A DNA stretch of 64,000 bases from Fagopyrum homotropicum. Lineage: Eukaryota; Streptophyta; Magnoliopsida; Caryophyllales; Polygonaceae. The position numbers were made by a program, and so were the translations under genes. Where the stretch lies: the NCBI GenBank assembly GCA_033239125.1, contig BSWB01000003.1, forward strand, positions 103,932,320-103,996,319. Reading direction: 5' to 3'. Below the pieces are notes generated by a model that did not search any database, was not told the DNA's origin, and saw only the letters and a list, made by a program, of their open reading frames with translations. This document shows positions 1 through 10,037 of the stretch, in pieces. Positions within the stretch are counted from its first letter, which is position 1. Every line of letters starts with the position of its first letter.

Positions 1-1761
1 AGATAACAAATAAAGATAAACCGATCCCGTCCTATAATGTACGGAACCCCGGTTGCTCACTACCGCCGGATCACTCGACCGCCTCCCTAACTTGCAAGGC
101 ATCTGTAGTATAATACCATTAGCTAACATTCTATGCATTAATATAAAGGTAAAGGCACACAAACACATAACATACACATTCAACATGCAACACTCAAGTC
201 CGTTTATTATCTTTATTTAAGTCATAAACTTTACTAATGATACTTATTTTGTTACACGAGGGATTCTCAAACCTCGCCTCTATCCCCGTTTACCAGTAAG
301 GAATGGTAGTAATGCATCTGACCGTTTACCGGCCTAGGCTAGTCGCAGAGAACCTCCTAGCTCTCACAAAAGCTAGGCAGTGATGTCACCGCCCATTATC
401 ATACACTTAGGAAAATTACGTAATATATAGGTCGTCCTATTCCGGTTTCGTTGTTAAATATAACTAACACACCCACCAAAACACAATATGCTAATACAAG
501 GAAATCAGCTAAGTAAGTCCGTGGACTTACCGGTCTCAAAGCGAAACCCGATCGAACTCTCTCAACCTCCCGTGGAAAAACACGCAACGCTTGTTCAACA
601 CAAGGCATACGGATCAAATAACACTCTAGTCAACTAGAAGTCTTTAGACTTCTAGGCTCAACATCCTCACAAGAACAACAACTCAAGATAGATCAATATT
701 ATAGCCAACTAGAAGTCCTTAGACTTCTAGTGCTCACAATCCTCACAACTACTAAACACACAACATATATGATCGCTCTCAGTCCACTGCCTCAAAGGCT
801 TCCAACATAACAACTCAGTCCAAAACCGATATCCTCAAAGATCTTAAGAGATCATGCCATAATATCATAACCAACATACCCTCAACTCTCACAAGATAAC
901 CCTAAGGATCAAGCCACTACTTGGCATTCCTTATCAACTATGTTAAGTCAGCCTAGCATGCTACTAAGATGGATCAAGATCAAGGAAGCTTTAAGGACAG
1001 AAGGAAACAAGAGATCGGAAACTCGCTGTTGCATGAACCACCCCTGCGCCTCCCAGTCGCCGCCCCTGCTATGGTTAGACACCTCCCCTACGCTTCCCAA
1101 GATCCGCCCCCGCGGCTGTAGTCTAAAAACATCGACTCTTCGGTTCTTCGATTGTGCAGCAGCCTTCCTAGTTCTTCATTTGATGTTGTGAACGCCTCCT
1201 AGCCTCCAACATAAGATCCTAACCCTTGTCCACGGTCTAAGTATGCCATCAACACAATCAAAACACAAGAGGAGCCTCCTTTAGGTGGATCCATGGATTC
1301 TTATCATTCAAGGAAGCAAGAAGAAGAAGGACGAAGAAGGAAGGAAGGGGGAGGAAGGAGCTTACCATGGAGCATATCTCTACAGTCCCGAACTTTGTGT
1401 GACAACCTCAAGAGAAGAGAGAAGCAAAAGGTGGAGAATAGCGTGAAAGAGATGAATGAGAAGAAGGGTGAGAGGAGAAGTAACGTGAAAAGAAATGAGA
1501 GGAGGGAGTTAGGCTGCATAAAAGGAAGGGATGTCAAGGCACAACAACCATGAATCACTCCTCTCATAAAGAGGACGAAATTAAAAGGGTTAGAAGTTGA
1601 AAGGTTGTACGGAAAAGGCACATAACTCTCGCTCTAACGTGCCACCGTCCCCGCGGGACGTCCAAGCCGTGGGTGCGGGCCTTCTAAGCCTCAAGGGCGG
1701 TAGCCCTTGCTCAAGGCTTCTAACGCATCTCGTAAATGAAACTAAAATTCCGGGCGTTACA
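1..1761 (-). mobile_element. Ty3/gypsy chromovirus LTR (Tekay-like), partial
   Basis: Read on the minus strand the sequence starts TGTAACGCCCGG at 1761, nearly the same start as the LTR at 61011 (TGTAACGTCCGG), and runs leftwards off the window. Its inner part (about 300-560) has the same order of landmarks as the two plus-strand chromovirus LTRs: a GGTAAGTCC...CTTACTTAGC segment followed by the accession-rich stretch with ACCGGA. Two short hairpins lie near its start: arms CGTCCC/GGGACG at 1646-1660 and CAAGGGC/GCCCTTG at 1692-1709. A GC-rich block (1040-1130) and purine-rich tracts near 1310-1530 give only chance ORFs. The lineage is inferred from likeness to the LTR of element C, which has a recognisable chromovirus pol. 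Confidence 0.7.
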
Positions 1762-2021
1762 AGAACGAAATCACAAGTACTTAAGCAAGAAAGGATTCAA
1801 CACGATAAGATTATGATTTAATCATGCACATTATTTATACAATTAGAATCCAAGTCGTGTACTAATTACTATCTCTAATTACCAAACGATATCAGACTAA
1901 CAGACAGTTGCAGGGTAGTATAGTATCCTAATAGAAAGTCATGTTAAAAATAAATTTCATAGGACACACTTTGTGGCAAGTTTTATAACAGCACATTTGG
2001 GGCACCAATTTTCGGGGCTAC
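1762..2021. other. Spacer and target site of element A
   Basis: No gene seen. The last five bases, GCTAC at 2017-2021, recur at 27953-27957 and are the target duplication of element A. The pre-insertion locus is therefore 1762-2021 joined to 27958 onward. Confidence 0.6.
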
Positions 2022-3554
2022 TGACGAGCGCTAAAACCTAGGTCATTGTATTTTAGCTTAGGTCAAAGTAGAAGTCCTAACATTACACTAACAAGTTTAT
2101 GTATAGAGTAAGTAAGGGCCGAACCCAAGAGAGTTAAGTTGATGTTTCGATTAGATTCAATTATTGATAATGTAACCAAGTAAAGGGGGGGGGGGTTTGG
2201 ATTGGAATATAGCGATATAAAAGTATAAGAAACAAGTTAAGATGTGAATAGATTGATGAGAAACGGACTACACTAGATTGAATCTTAGCATGCAATGCTA
2301 CTTTGGTTGGTTCCCTTTATAAGTATTTTAGCAATATTCTCGTCTTGATCATATATATGTGTTGAGCCAACCGGCATCAACACAACTTAACAAATTAATG
2401 TTCCGTAAACCTACAAGAACAAGTCACAAGTTAGCTTTCAAACGAAGACAAAGAGATATAAAGAGAAGAATAAAACCATTAGACTTTTCTTTATATTTGT
2501 ATTCCTTTTCCTTTAAGTAATCACAACTAGCTTTTGCCTAAAGGTTTTCTACGAGATTAAAGACCTGAACCCGGAATCTATAAATTCTAGTTCTTTGCAT
2601 GCAATTAAACACTAAGGTGATCAAGCTAAGTGGTAAGAAACATACAATTTGATAAGGAAAGCTGAAGGAATACAAAACATATACTGAATAATACTTATAT
2701 TAAAAAGAACTTACAACCAAAGCAGCAATACAGCTTCAAAACAACCCAATGTAGCAAGGAAATTAGAACTTCATTACACAAAGGAAGCAAGGGAAAAGAG
2801 AGAATAATATGGGAAAATTGTGGATGATTCTAGCAATCAGCCATGAACCTATTTATTCTAGAATTGACACTAAATGGGAGTAAATGGCCGGCGTAAACAA
2901 CCACCTTTAATGCCATAAAGGTGGTGCAAACAGCCGGAGTAAAGTCTCTAACGCTAAACAGCAGGGGCGGCCTTCAGGTCCGCAGGGGCGGTGTAGGCCA
3001 AAACGCTTGGTGTTCTTCATGACCGCAGGGGCGGCCTGGCAATTCTACAGGGGCGGCTTGGCAATTCCGTAGGGGCGGATCTTTAATGTTCTTCAAACGT
3101 CTGACTCTTCATCTTTCTGTCGCTTCTGATGTCGAGCCGTAGGGGCGGCCCAATGTCACCGCAGGGGCGGTGACATTGGCTCTTCGGCTTCACAGCTACG
3201 CAGGCAGAGGCGCTGGGGCGCCAGCTTCGCTTCTTCAAGTTAAGTCACCGCAGGGGCGCCCAAGAGTGGCGCAGAGGCTGTGACATTCTTGGTTCCGGGC
3301 ACTGGTGAAAGCGCAGGCTGCGTTCCGGAGTGCAGTGTCACCCACAGGGGTGGTGACACTGCTCCGTGGGGGCGGTGTGGCAACAGAAGCTTGTCTTCGT
3401 GAATGTTATTCAACTCCCAAGTGCTTCTAACTTCTCTTTTAGCTTCTTTTAGACTTCTTCTTCTGGATTAAGAAGTTAGTAGCACAAACTGACTCTAATA
3501 CATTAAAAAGACTCAGAAAACTAACCTAAATGATAGTGATTCCATCACCTATCA
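2022..3554 (-). repeat. Element A 3' LTR
   Basis: 1533 bp beginning TGACGAGCGCTAAAACC and ending CACCTATCA. It aligns end to end with the 5' LTR at 23149-27952 once the mariner is removed (about 1523 bp), with numerous substitutions, so A is older than B. It contains a poly-G tract near 2185 and a dense cluster of GC-rich hairpin words at 2961-3378. The uninterrupted counterpart of the mariner insertion site lies near 2683. Confidence 0.95.
2961..3378. repeat. Cluster of GC hairpin words (CCGCAGGGGCGG family)
   Basis: At least nine copies of CCGCAGGGGCGG or one- to two-base variants, for example at 2980-2991, 3023-3034, 3045-3056, 3067-3078, 3137-3148, 3159-3170 and 3248-3259. Each is a small inverted repeat, arms CCGC/GCGG around AGGG. 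Around the copy at 3159 the pairing extends to 13-bp arms (3150-3162 with 3167-3179). At 3337-3365 the core is CCACAGGGGTGG, changed on both arms, inside longer complementary flanks with one bulged base. The matching cluster in the 5' LTR is at 27360-27780. Confidence 0.85.
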
Positions 3555-3558
3555 AAAT

Positions 3559-3593
3559 CCCCCATACTTAGACCTTTTACTTGTCCCGAGTAA
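3559..3593 (-). promoter_or_regulatory. Element A polypurine tract with upstream hairpin
   Basis: On the sense (minus) strand AAGTATGGGGG (3569-3559) lies four bases inside the 3' LTR, the position of the polypurine tract that primes plus-strand DNA. Seven bases upstream is a hairpin with 7-bp arms (3577-3583 and 3587-3593; one G:T pair). Confidence 0.75.
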
Positions 3594-4130
3594 CACAAAT
3601 GACAGTAGTTCAGACTCAAAAGTCTCAAGAAGCATGGTGTAGAGACATAGATAATGGAGACAAGAGAAAAACCAAGAAAGAATGAAGGAAAAAGAAGAGA
3701 AAGTGAGAAGAAAGTTAGAAAGCTACCATCCTTATTGCTCCAAGAGTGACCTACCCGGACAACCTCCTTATGACTCCCCTTCTGATGCTGCCAAATGCCG
3801 GAAGGGAAACCTACACCCGGTGTCGCTCGTTTAGCCAAGGTGCCCTTTCGGGTTTTCACCTTGCCACTCTTCTTCTTTTCTTGATGATCTCACTTAATCC
3901 TAACATCCCTCAAGTCCATTTTTGCACCAACCTAATGTTCGTCGGACTACCTTCTTTTTGCCTAAACTGCCCTTTCGGATTTTCGGTTTACCCAAGGATT
4001 TTTCATGTCTTTTTCAATTGCTTTGGCTTTTTCTCTTTTTTTTTAACTGAATTTCAAACTAAATTACAACTCATGAAAGCTCAAAGCAAACACAACTCAA
4101 ACAAACTATACATGCAACATAATATTCCCT
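3594..4130. other. Element A 3' untranslated region
   Basis: No ORF of note. It contains two pyrimidine-rich phrases ending in CCCTTTCGG (near 3842 and 3972). It lies between the internal and the LTR-adjacent polypurine tracts. Confidence 0.6.
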
Positions 4131-4165
4131 CCCCCATACTTGAAGCACACTTTGCCCTCAAAGTG
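4131..4165 (-). promoter_or_regulatory. Internal polypurine/hairpin module of element A
   Basis: Sense-strand AAGTATGGGGGAGGG covers 4141-4127, and AAGTATGGGGG repeats the LTR-adjacent tract. Six bases upstream is a perfect hairpin: 7-bp arms 4148-4154 and 4159-4165 around a 4-base loop (AGGG on the sense strand). It lies just downstream of the env-position ORF. Confidence 0.7.
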
Positions 4166-4215
4166 GAAAATAAAAGCAAAGATTATATGTGGAGAAGGGA
4201 AAGAGACAATACCCA

Positions 4216-5582
4216 CTAGTGGGATGGTCCGGCTGGACCATCCGGAACCTCCTCCGGGGGGTATGGGAAGTGGTGGAAGAAGTGCTCCTGCCAGCGGTAG
4301 ATCTCATCGATGCGGGACTGCTGAGCATCCATCCAGTTGCCAAATGAGGTCTCAAAATTTTCTTGCCAAGCCAACTGCTGAGCCTCGAGTTGTTGTTGCT
4401 GGGCCGCCTACCAAGCATCCTGCCTCCGGTCAAAGTGGGTGGTCATGCTAGTGGCAAAGCTGAGCTGCCAAGTCTGCTGCTGCTCCAGCATGGTCCGCTG
4501 ATACTCGGTCTGCCACGCCTGATGTTGAGTGGTCAAGGCAGTCATCTGAGCCTGAAGGCTCTCAAGTGCGGGACCATCATCTCCCGCTACAGTGGGCATC
4601 TCCTCATCGTCTGGGATGGGCATGTGGTCCTTGTAATGAGCCCGACTGGAGCTCGTAGCATGTCTCTCCACAATGGCCACCTAAGGCCGCCTCGGAACAC
4701 ATATGGATCAGCCAGGATGTAGAGCTCGGAGAGCTCGTCTCCAAATGGTAAGGGCCGAGGGAGGTAGGTGATGTGGCTCCCATCTGCAAAAGAAAGCCAA
4801 AAAAGGTTCTCCCCGTCCCGCTTGAGGAGCTTGCACCTCCGGAGCATACCTTCCGTGTAGAATGGGACCACCATCCCATCCTTAAGGTCCGAAAGGTCCA
4901 TCACCTGCTCAGCAATCACGGAGATCACCCAACTGCCAACAATATCTCTTGGCTCGTTCTTCCTAATCCGCTTCAAAGCGGTAAGGAAGAGGTACGGCCA
5001 ATCCGGCACCGCCTCACTCATCGGGAGGCAAGCATACAGCAAAGGAAGGTCCTTAAGAGCGACATTGTTCTCCTCCTTGTGTCCACAAAAGACACTCATG
5101 ATGATCTTGGAGAGGAGTCTCAAGCAGGGGTGAGTGAGTTTGTTGGAATACTCACCCCCGGCATGAAACTCGGAGCCAGTGACCATCTTTCAAAACTCAC
5201 ATAAGTCCGGTGTAGGAATGGGTTTCCACCACTTGTCGGAGGGGTTGAGAGTCACCCCAAAGGCCTCCTGCAGCTGGAGGTAGTCAAGGGTGTACTTCTT
5301 CTTTTTGAACTTGAAGGAAAGTCCAACACACACGTGATCCTCCTTCTCCATGGTGAAGGTGGCGATGAACTGTCTCTTGAGCTAGGAGTATGTGGGAGCA
5401 CTCTTCTTCAGAAAGTCCCCGAGCCCAGCATTGGTGAGGAAAGATTGCATGCTCTTCAACATGCCCAGCTTCTCCAACGTTGGAATGTGCAAAAAACGGG
5501 TTGCATACACAATCCGGTCTTACACAATTCCGTAGCGGGTCTTCTCAATCTCGGACATCTTATATTTCCTTTTGGGCTCCAT
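4216..5582 (-). pseudogene. Athila env-position ORF, degenerate
   Basis: Downstream of integrase, where Athila elements carry their env-like or 'plant transposon protein' ORF. One frame can be followed from 5582 to about 4680 through at least three stops. It includes ATFTMEKEDHVCVGLSF, a KKKKYTLDYLQLQEAFGV segment and GSWVISVIAEQVMDLSDLKDG. A frameshift near 4680 leads into a glutamine-rich, probably coiled-coil C-terminus (ALESLQAQMTALTTQHQAW onward) ending at a TAG at 4218-4216. I saw no clear transmembrane segment or signal peptide, so an envelope role is not supported by sequence. The family (ATHILA ORF-1 or putative plant transposon protein) is my recollection of similar elements and needs a profile search. 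Confidence 0.6.
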
Positions 5583-6425
5583 TTCTTGTAAAGAATCGAG
5601 CAAAGGAATCAGTAAGTGCAAAAACAAAGAAAGAAGACGAACCCTCTATTGCTATTTCCGTAGGGGCGGCTGTGAGATGCGCAAGTACAGATCCTTGCAG
5701 GCGCAGGGGCGGGAGAATAGGAGGTAGGCGATTCTTGACAGCTTCGTTGGTGGTAGAGCTGGGCAGCTTTCCGGTGGCTTCTGGTTGGTGGAGATGTCGC
5801 CGGAGGTGGTGAAGAGTGGTGGAAGGAGGTTGTTGGTAGTGGAGAGTGCAGTAGGGGTAAGGTTAGAGAGATTGAGGGTGGTGATGGTTGTGAGCGGGGA
5901 GAGGGTGGCGCAGAGCCATCGGAGGTCTTGGTGGTGGCGTCGGTGAGTCGCAAGGGTGGCGTAGGGGCGTGAGAAAGGGTGGTGGATGAGAGCTGGTTGA
6001 GGGTACAGGGGCGTTGTGAGATGGAGAGATTGGGAGAGACGAGTGGTAGGTGAGGAGAGAGAGAGGGGTTGGTGGGGTAGGTGTAGGGTCTTTTGGGATT
6101 TCTTATTTTTTTTCTTTTCAGGATAAACCCGCAAGGGCGGGGGCTTGTCACCGCGGAGGCGGTGAAAAGGAAGAGGGAGACGCAGCCTCAGCGTCGGGGG
6201 CGACACTGGGTCTACATGTCAAGGGTGGCCGCCGCAAGGGCGTAGGGATGTCACCGCGGGGGCGGTGGCAAAGTTGTTACAGACGCAGACCCGGCGCCGG
6301 GGGCGGCGCTGGGTAAGGGTGTCACAGCAGGGACGGTTTTCTTGACAAAAGTTCCTCTTCTTATTCTCTCGGGTTGCCTCCTAAACAACGCCTTTGTTTT
6401 ACGTCGTTGGCTCGACGTAAGGACC
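5583..6425. repeat. Integrase-to-env spacer of A with GC hairpin words
   Basis: Apparent long ORFs here have proline/arginine-rich, low-complexity translations and no recognisable domain. The DNA holds more copies of the element A word: CCGTAGGGGCGG near 5659, GCGCAGGGGCGGG near 5701, TCACCGCGGAGGCGGTGA near 6147 (7-bp arms, loop GGAG), GTCACCGCGGGGGCGGTGG near 6250, and GGCGCCGGGGGCGGCGC near 6291. Confidence 0.6.
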
Positions 6426-7650
6426 CTACTTCTCTGCTTGGGCCTCCTCCAACACCATTTCATCAATGGGATCATTCTTCACTCCTTCAAGATAAGGCTT
6501 GAGCCTTTGTCCGTTGACCGTTAATATCTTGTGCGTTTGTGGATCATAGAGATCCACAACGTCGTGTGGGTACACTTCAGCTATCACGTATGGACCTGTC
6601 CACCTTGAACGCAGCTTGCCTACAAAAAGCTTCAAACAAGATTGAAAAAGAAGAACTTTGTTACCCGCTTTGAAGTCTTTCCGGAGGATGTTCCGGTCGT
6701 GCCACGCTTTGGTCTTTTCTTTGTATGCAGTGGCATGGTCATACACATCGAGCCTAAATTCCTCTAGCTCTTGCAATTGGAGCTTCCGGAACTCTCCTAC
6801 CTCCTCTACATTCATGTTGCACTTCTTTACCACCCACCATGCCTTGTGCTCAAGCTCTACCGGAAGGTGGCAAGCTTTTCTGAACACAGGCCGGAATGGA
6901 GACATCCATACAGGAGTCTTGTATGATGTCCGGTAAGCCCATAGAGCGTCATTTAGTCTCAAACTCCAATCTTTCCTTCCGGGAGAAACCGTCTTTTCAA
7001 GGATGGTTTTGATTTCCCGGTTGGACACCTCCGCTTGATCATTTGTTTGCAGATGGTAGGCTGTTGACACTTGTTGGTGGACGTGATACTTCTTAAGGAG
7101 AACGGTGATTGTCTTGTTGCAAAAATGGGTGCGCCTATCACTTATCAAAGCCTTCGGGATTCCAAATCTTACAAAAATATTGTCCTTAAGAAAAGTTGCA
7201 ACCACTTTAGAATCATCAGTTTTGGTGGTCTTTGCTTCCACCCACTTGGAAACATAGTCCACCGCAAGTAATATATAAGTGTGCCCAAAAGAAGTAGGAA
7301 AAGGACCCATGAAATTTATCCCCTAAACATAAAAAATTTCGCAAAAAATAAGAGAAGATTGAGGCATTTCATTTCTTTTAGAGATGTTACCTACTCTTTG
7401 GCACCTATCACACACCTTGCAAAACGCAAAAGCGTCTCTAAAGATGTGTGGCCAAAAGAATTATGCATCTAAAACGTTTCTAGCAGTTTTGTTGGCCCTA
7501 AAATGTCCCCCACATGCTTGAGAATGACAGAATGTAAGGACAGATTGTACCTCATTGTCCGGGATGCAACGGCGTATTACTTGATCACTACAATGCTTCC
7601 AAAGGTAGGGATCGTCCCAAACGTAGTGTCGTGCTTCAGTCTTCACCTTC
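6426..7650 (-). pseudogene. Element A integrase, inactive
   Basis: The zinc-binding segment (IRRCIPDNEVQSVL, FCHSQACGGH) is at about 7646-7461, followed by the catalytic core. WGIDFMGPFP is expected at the first catalytic Asp, but the sequence reads stop-GINFMGPFP (near 7300-7320), so Trp has become TAG and Asp has become Asn. The second Asp (ALISDRRTHF) and the Glu (QAEVSNREIK) remain. The C-terminal part (LRSRWTGPYVIAEVYPHDVVDL...VNGQRLKPYLEG) is the usual Ty3 integrase tail. The integrase is read in more than one frame, with a break near 7461, and cannot be functional. Confidence 0.9.
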
Positions 7651-7764
7651 TCTCGCTATGCCTTGGTGAAGTCTGGAGGGTACTCACTCCTAACAATGAA
7701 GTTTACAATGTCAGCAAACCAAGGCTTAAATGATTGAAGTTTAAACAGAACCTCTGTCGAGTAA

Positions 7765-7832
7765 TCCGCAAGGGCGCCTAGTTCGAGCCGCAGGGGCGGG
7801 TCTCCTGAGGTGCGGGGGCGGTTATACAACAG
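7765..7832. repeat. GC hairpin words at the RNase H-integrase junction of A
   Basis: CCGCAAGGGCGC, CCGCAGGGGCGG and TGCGGGGGCGG lie in a row between the RNase H and integrase domains. They are the same word family as in the LTR. Confidence 0.7.
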
Positions 7833-7879
7833 AGGGTTGTGTAGAAGGTGTCATCTGGAAAGCTTCCAACTATGGCCCT

Positions 7880-9274
7880 TCATTTGGTTGGATCTTCTTC
7901 CTCCTGGACCAGTCTGCTCAAATGATCGGCCACAAGGTTCTCAGCGCCCTTCTTGTCCCGTATCTCCAAGTTAAACTCGCTTAGAAGGAGCACCCACCGA
8001 ATCAATCTTGGCTTTGCTTCCTTCTTCACCATGAGATACCTAAGAGCTGCATGGTCAGTAAAAATGATTACCTTTACTCCAAGAAGGTATTGTCTGAACT
8101 TCTCTAGTGCAAAAACCACCGCTAACATCTCCTTTTCGGTGGTGGAGTAGTTCCTTTGTGCTCCATTAAGTGCCATGGATGCATAATGGATGACGTGTGA
8201 TGCTCTTCCAACCTTATGTCCTAGGACAGCTCCTACAGCATAATTGCAGGCGTCACACATAATCTCGAAAGGCTTCTCCCAATCCGGAGACTGGATGATC
8301 GGTGCACTAGTGAGGCATGCTTTCAAAGTGCCGAAAGCTTTCTTGCAACCTTCATCCACTATGAAAGTGGCGTCTTTCTTGAGTAATTCACACAATGGCG
8401 TTGACATCTTTGAGAAGTCTTTGATGAACCGCCGATAAAAACATGCATGACCTAGGAAAGAACGTATTTCATGCACATTAGTAGGGTAAGGTAAACTTTG
8501 AATAACATCAACTTTTGCCTTATCTACCTCTATCCCTTTTGAGGATATCACATGTCCTAGCATTATGCCTTGTTCAACCATGAAATGACATTTTTCCGAG
8601 TTAAGAACTAAATTAGTTTCTACACATTTTTCAAGAACAAGTTTTAAATGTCCTAGACATGCATCAAAACTATTTCCATGGACGGTAAAGTCATTCATAA
8701 AAACATCAATAAAGTTCTCTATGTATTCAGAAAAAATACTTATCTTGCACCGTTGGAAGGTGCCGGGAGCATTGCAAAGTCCAAATGGCATTCTGCGGTA
8801 CGCAAAAGTGCCAAATGGACAAGTGAAAGTCGTTTTATCTTGGTCTTCCGGAGCAATGGCTATTTGGAAATAGCCCGAGTATCCGTCCAAAAAGCAATAG
8901 AATGGGTGACCTACAAGACGTTCCAACATTTGATCAATAAAAGGTAATGGAAACTCTCCACCCGGTTTGCGGTAGTCAATGCAAACTCTTCACCCGGTTT
9001 GTGTTTTACTCGGGACCATCTCTCCATATTGATTCTCCACCATGGTGATACCCCCTTTCTTTGGAACCACTTGGGTTGGACTAACCCACTTAATATCCGA
9101 GATGGGGAATATCATGTCTGCTTGGAGGAGCTTCAATACCTCCTTCTTGACCACTTCCATCATTGGCGGATTCAACCTTCGTTGAGGTTGCCTAGACGGT
9201 TTTGCCTCTTCCTCAAGGAGGATCCTATGCATGCAAGTTGATGGCTTATCCCCTTGATGTCCGCAATGGTCCAC
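7880..9274 (-). pseudogene. Element A reverse transcriptase and RNase H, inactive
   Basis: The start of RT (CMHRILLEEEAKPSRQPQRR, FPISDIKWVSPTQVVPKK) is at 9274-8990. A damaged stretch (8930-8999) follows where TGW-VCIDYRK has a TGA and has lost the following segment. The main RT/RNase H frame is 8929-7880 (YSGYFQIAIAPEDQDKTTF, RRMPFGLCNAPGTFQRC). The catalytic YxDD box reads VFMNDF instead of FMDD, so an essential metal-binding Asp is Asn. RNase H shows FEIMCDACNYAVGAVLG, TTEKEMLAVVFALEKFRQYL and FTDHAALRYL. It ends LSRLVQEEEDPTK. Confidence 0.92.
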
Positions 9275-10037
9275 CCAAGGGCCGTCTTGTGCTCTTTCAA
9301 CACTTTCACCAACTTCTCCTCTTGACCGGTAGTCAACTTGCTAGAGATGATTACCGGCAAGGTGTTGTTGTCTCCAAGAAAGGCATACTTGAGGTGAGGT
9401 GGAAGGTCCTTCAACTCTATCTCCGGTGCCTGCACTATAGATGGAACAAGCTTCTCGCTTGGGGTTAGTAAGGTGGGCCCAATGGCCAAAGTGGAGATAG
9501 GTAGCCTCTTGTGCCCATCCAATTGGGCTAGGACTTCTTTCATGCTAGATGTCAATGCATATTCTGAAGTATGAATGTCAATGTCATGCTCAATTATGTT
9601 TTTTAATTCATCCATGTCAGAAATATCGAAAACATCTTGCACAAAAGGTTCAATAATATCAATGGCACATAAGGAATGATCATCAATAGGGTATTTCATC
9701 GCATCATAAATGTCAAATTCAACTACCTCCCCATCAAATTCAATGGTTAATTTGCCACTAACATAGTCAATTTTAGTCCTAGCGGTTTTTAGGAATGGTC
9801 TTCCCAACAATATTGGTGCAGCATGTGAGTCATTTTCCATGTCCATTATAAAGAAATCAGCAGGGAAAAATAGATTATCTACCATTACTAACACATCTTC
9901 AATAATCCCTTTTGGATAAACATTAGATCTATCAGCAAGTTGTACCACAATCCGAGTTTCAATTAGCAGCCCAAGGCCAAGTGATTTATAGATGGAATAG
10001 GGAAGGACATTAATAGAAGCACCAAGATCAAGCATAG
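9172..10037 (-). pseudogene. Element A protease (3' part) and protease-RT linker
   Basis: Starts inside the protease active-site block (LDLGASINVLPYSIYKSLG) because element B is inserted directly before it; the upstream half is at 21206-21473. It includes VQLADRSNVYPKGIIEDVLV and the flap/C-terminal motif ILLGRPFLKTARTKID, then an acidic linker and KYAFLGDNNTLPVIIS. A frameshift near 9240 separates it from the RT frame. Confidence 0.88.

Noticed and set aside
1293..1621. Coding ORFs on both strands near 1.3-1.6 kb
   Set aside because: They are opposite-strand readings of a purine-rich tract within a chromovirus LTR.
2961..3378. CRISPR-like array because short palindromic repeats are spaced regularly
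   Set aside because: The genome is a plant nuclear one, spacing is irregular, repeats are only 12 bp, and they lie inside LTRs and coding linkers.
4587..5186. A retroviral-type envelope gene in element A
   Set aside because: Position fits the env-like ORF of Athila, but no signal peptide, cleavage site or convincing transmembrane segment is visible. Kept only as an env-position ORF.
5609..6206. Proline/arginine-rich ORFs of about 180 codons in element A
   Set aside because: Low-complexity translations of the GC-word spacer in two overlapping frames, with no domain and no likely start.
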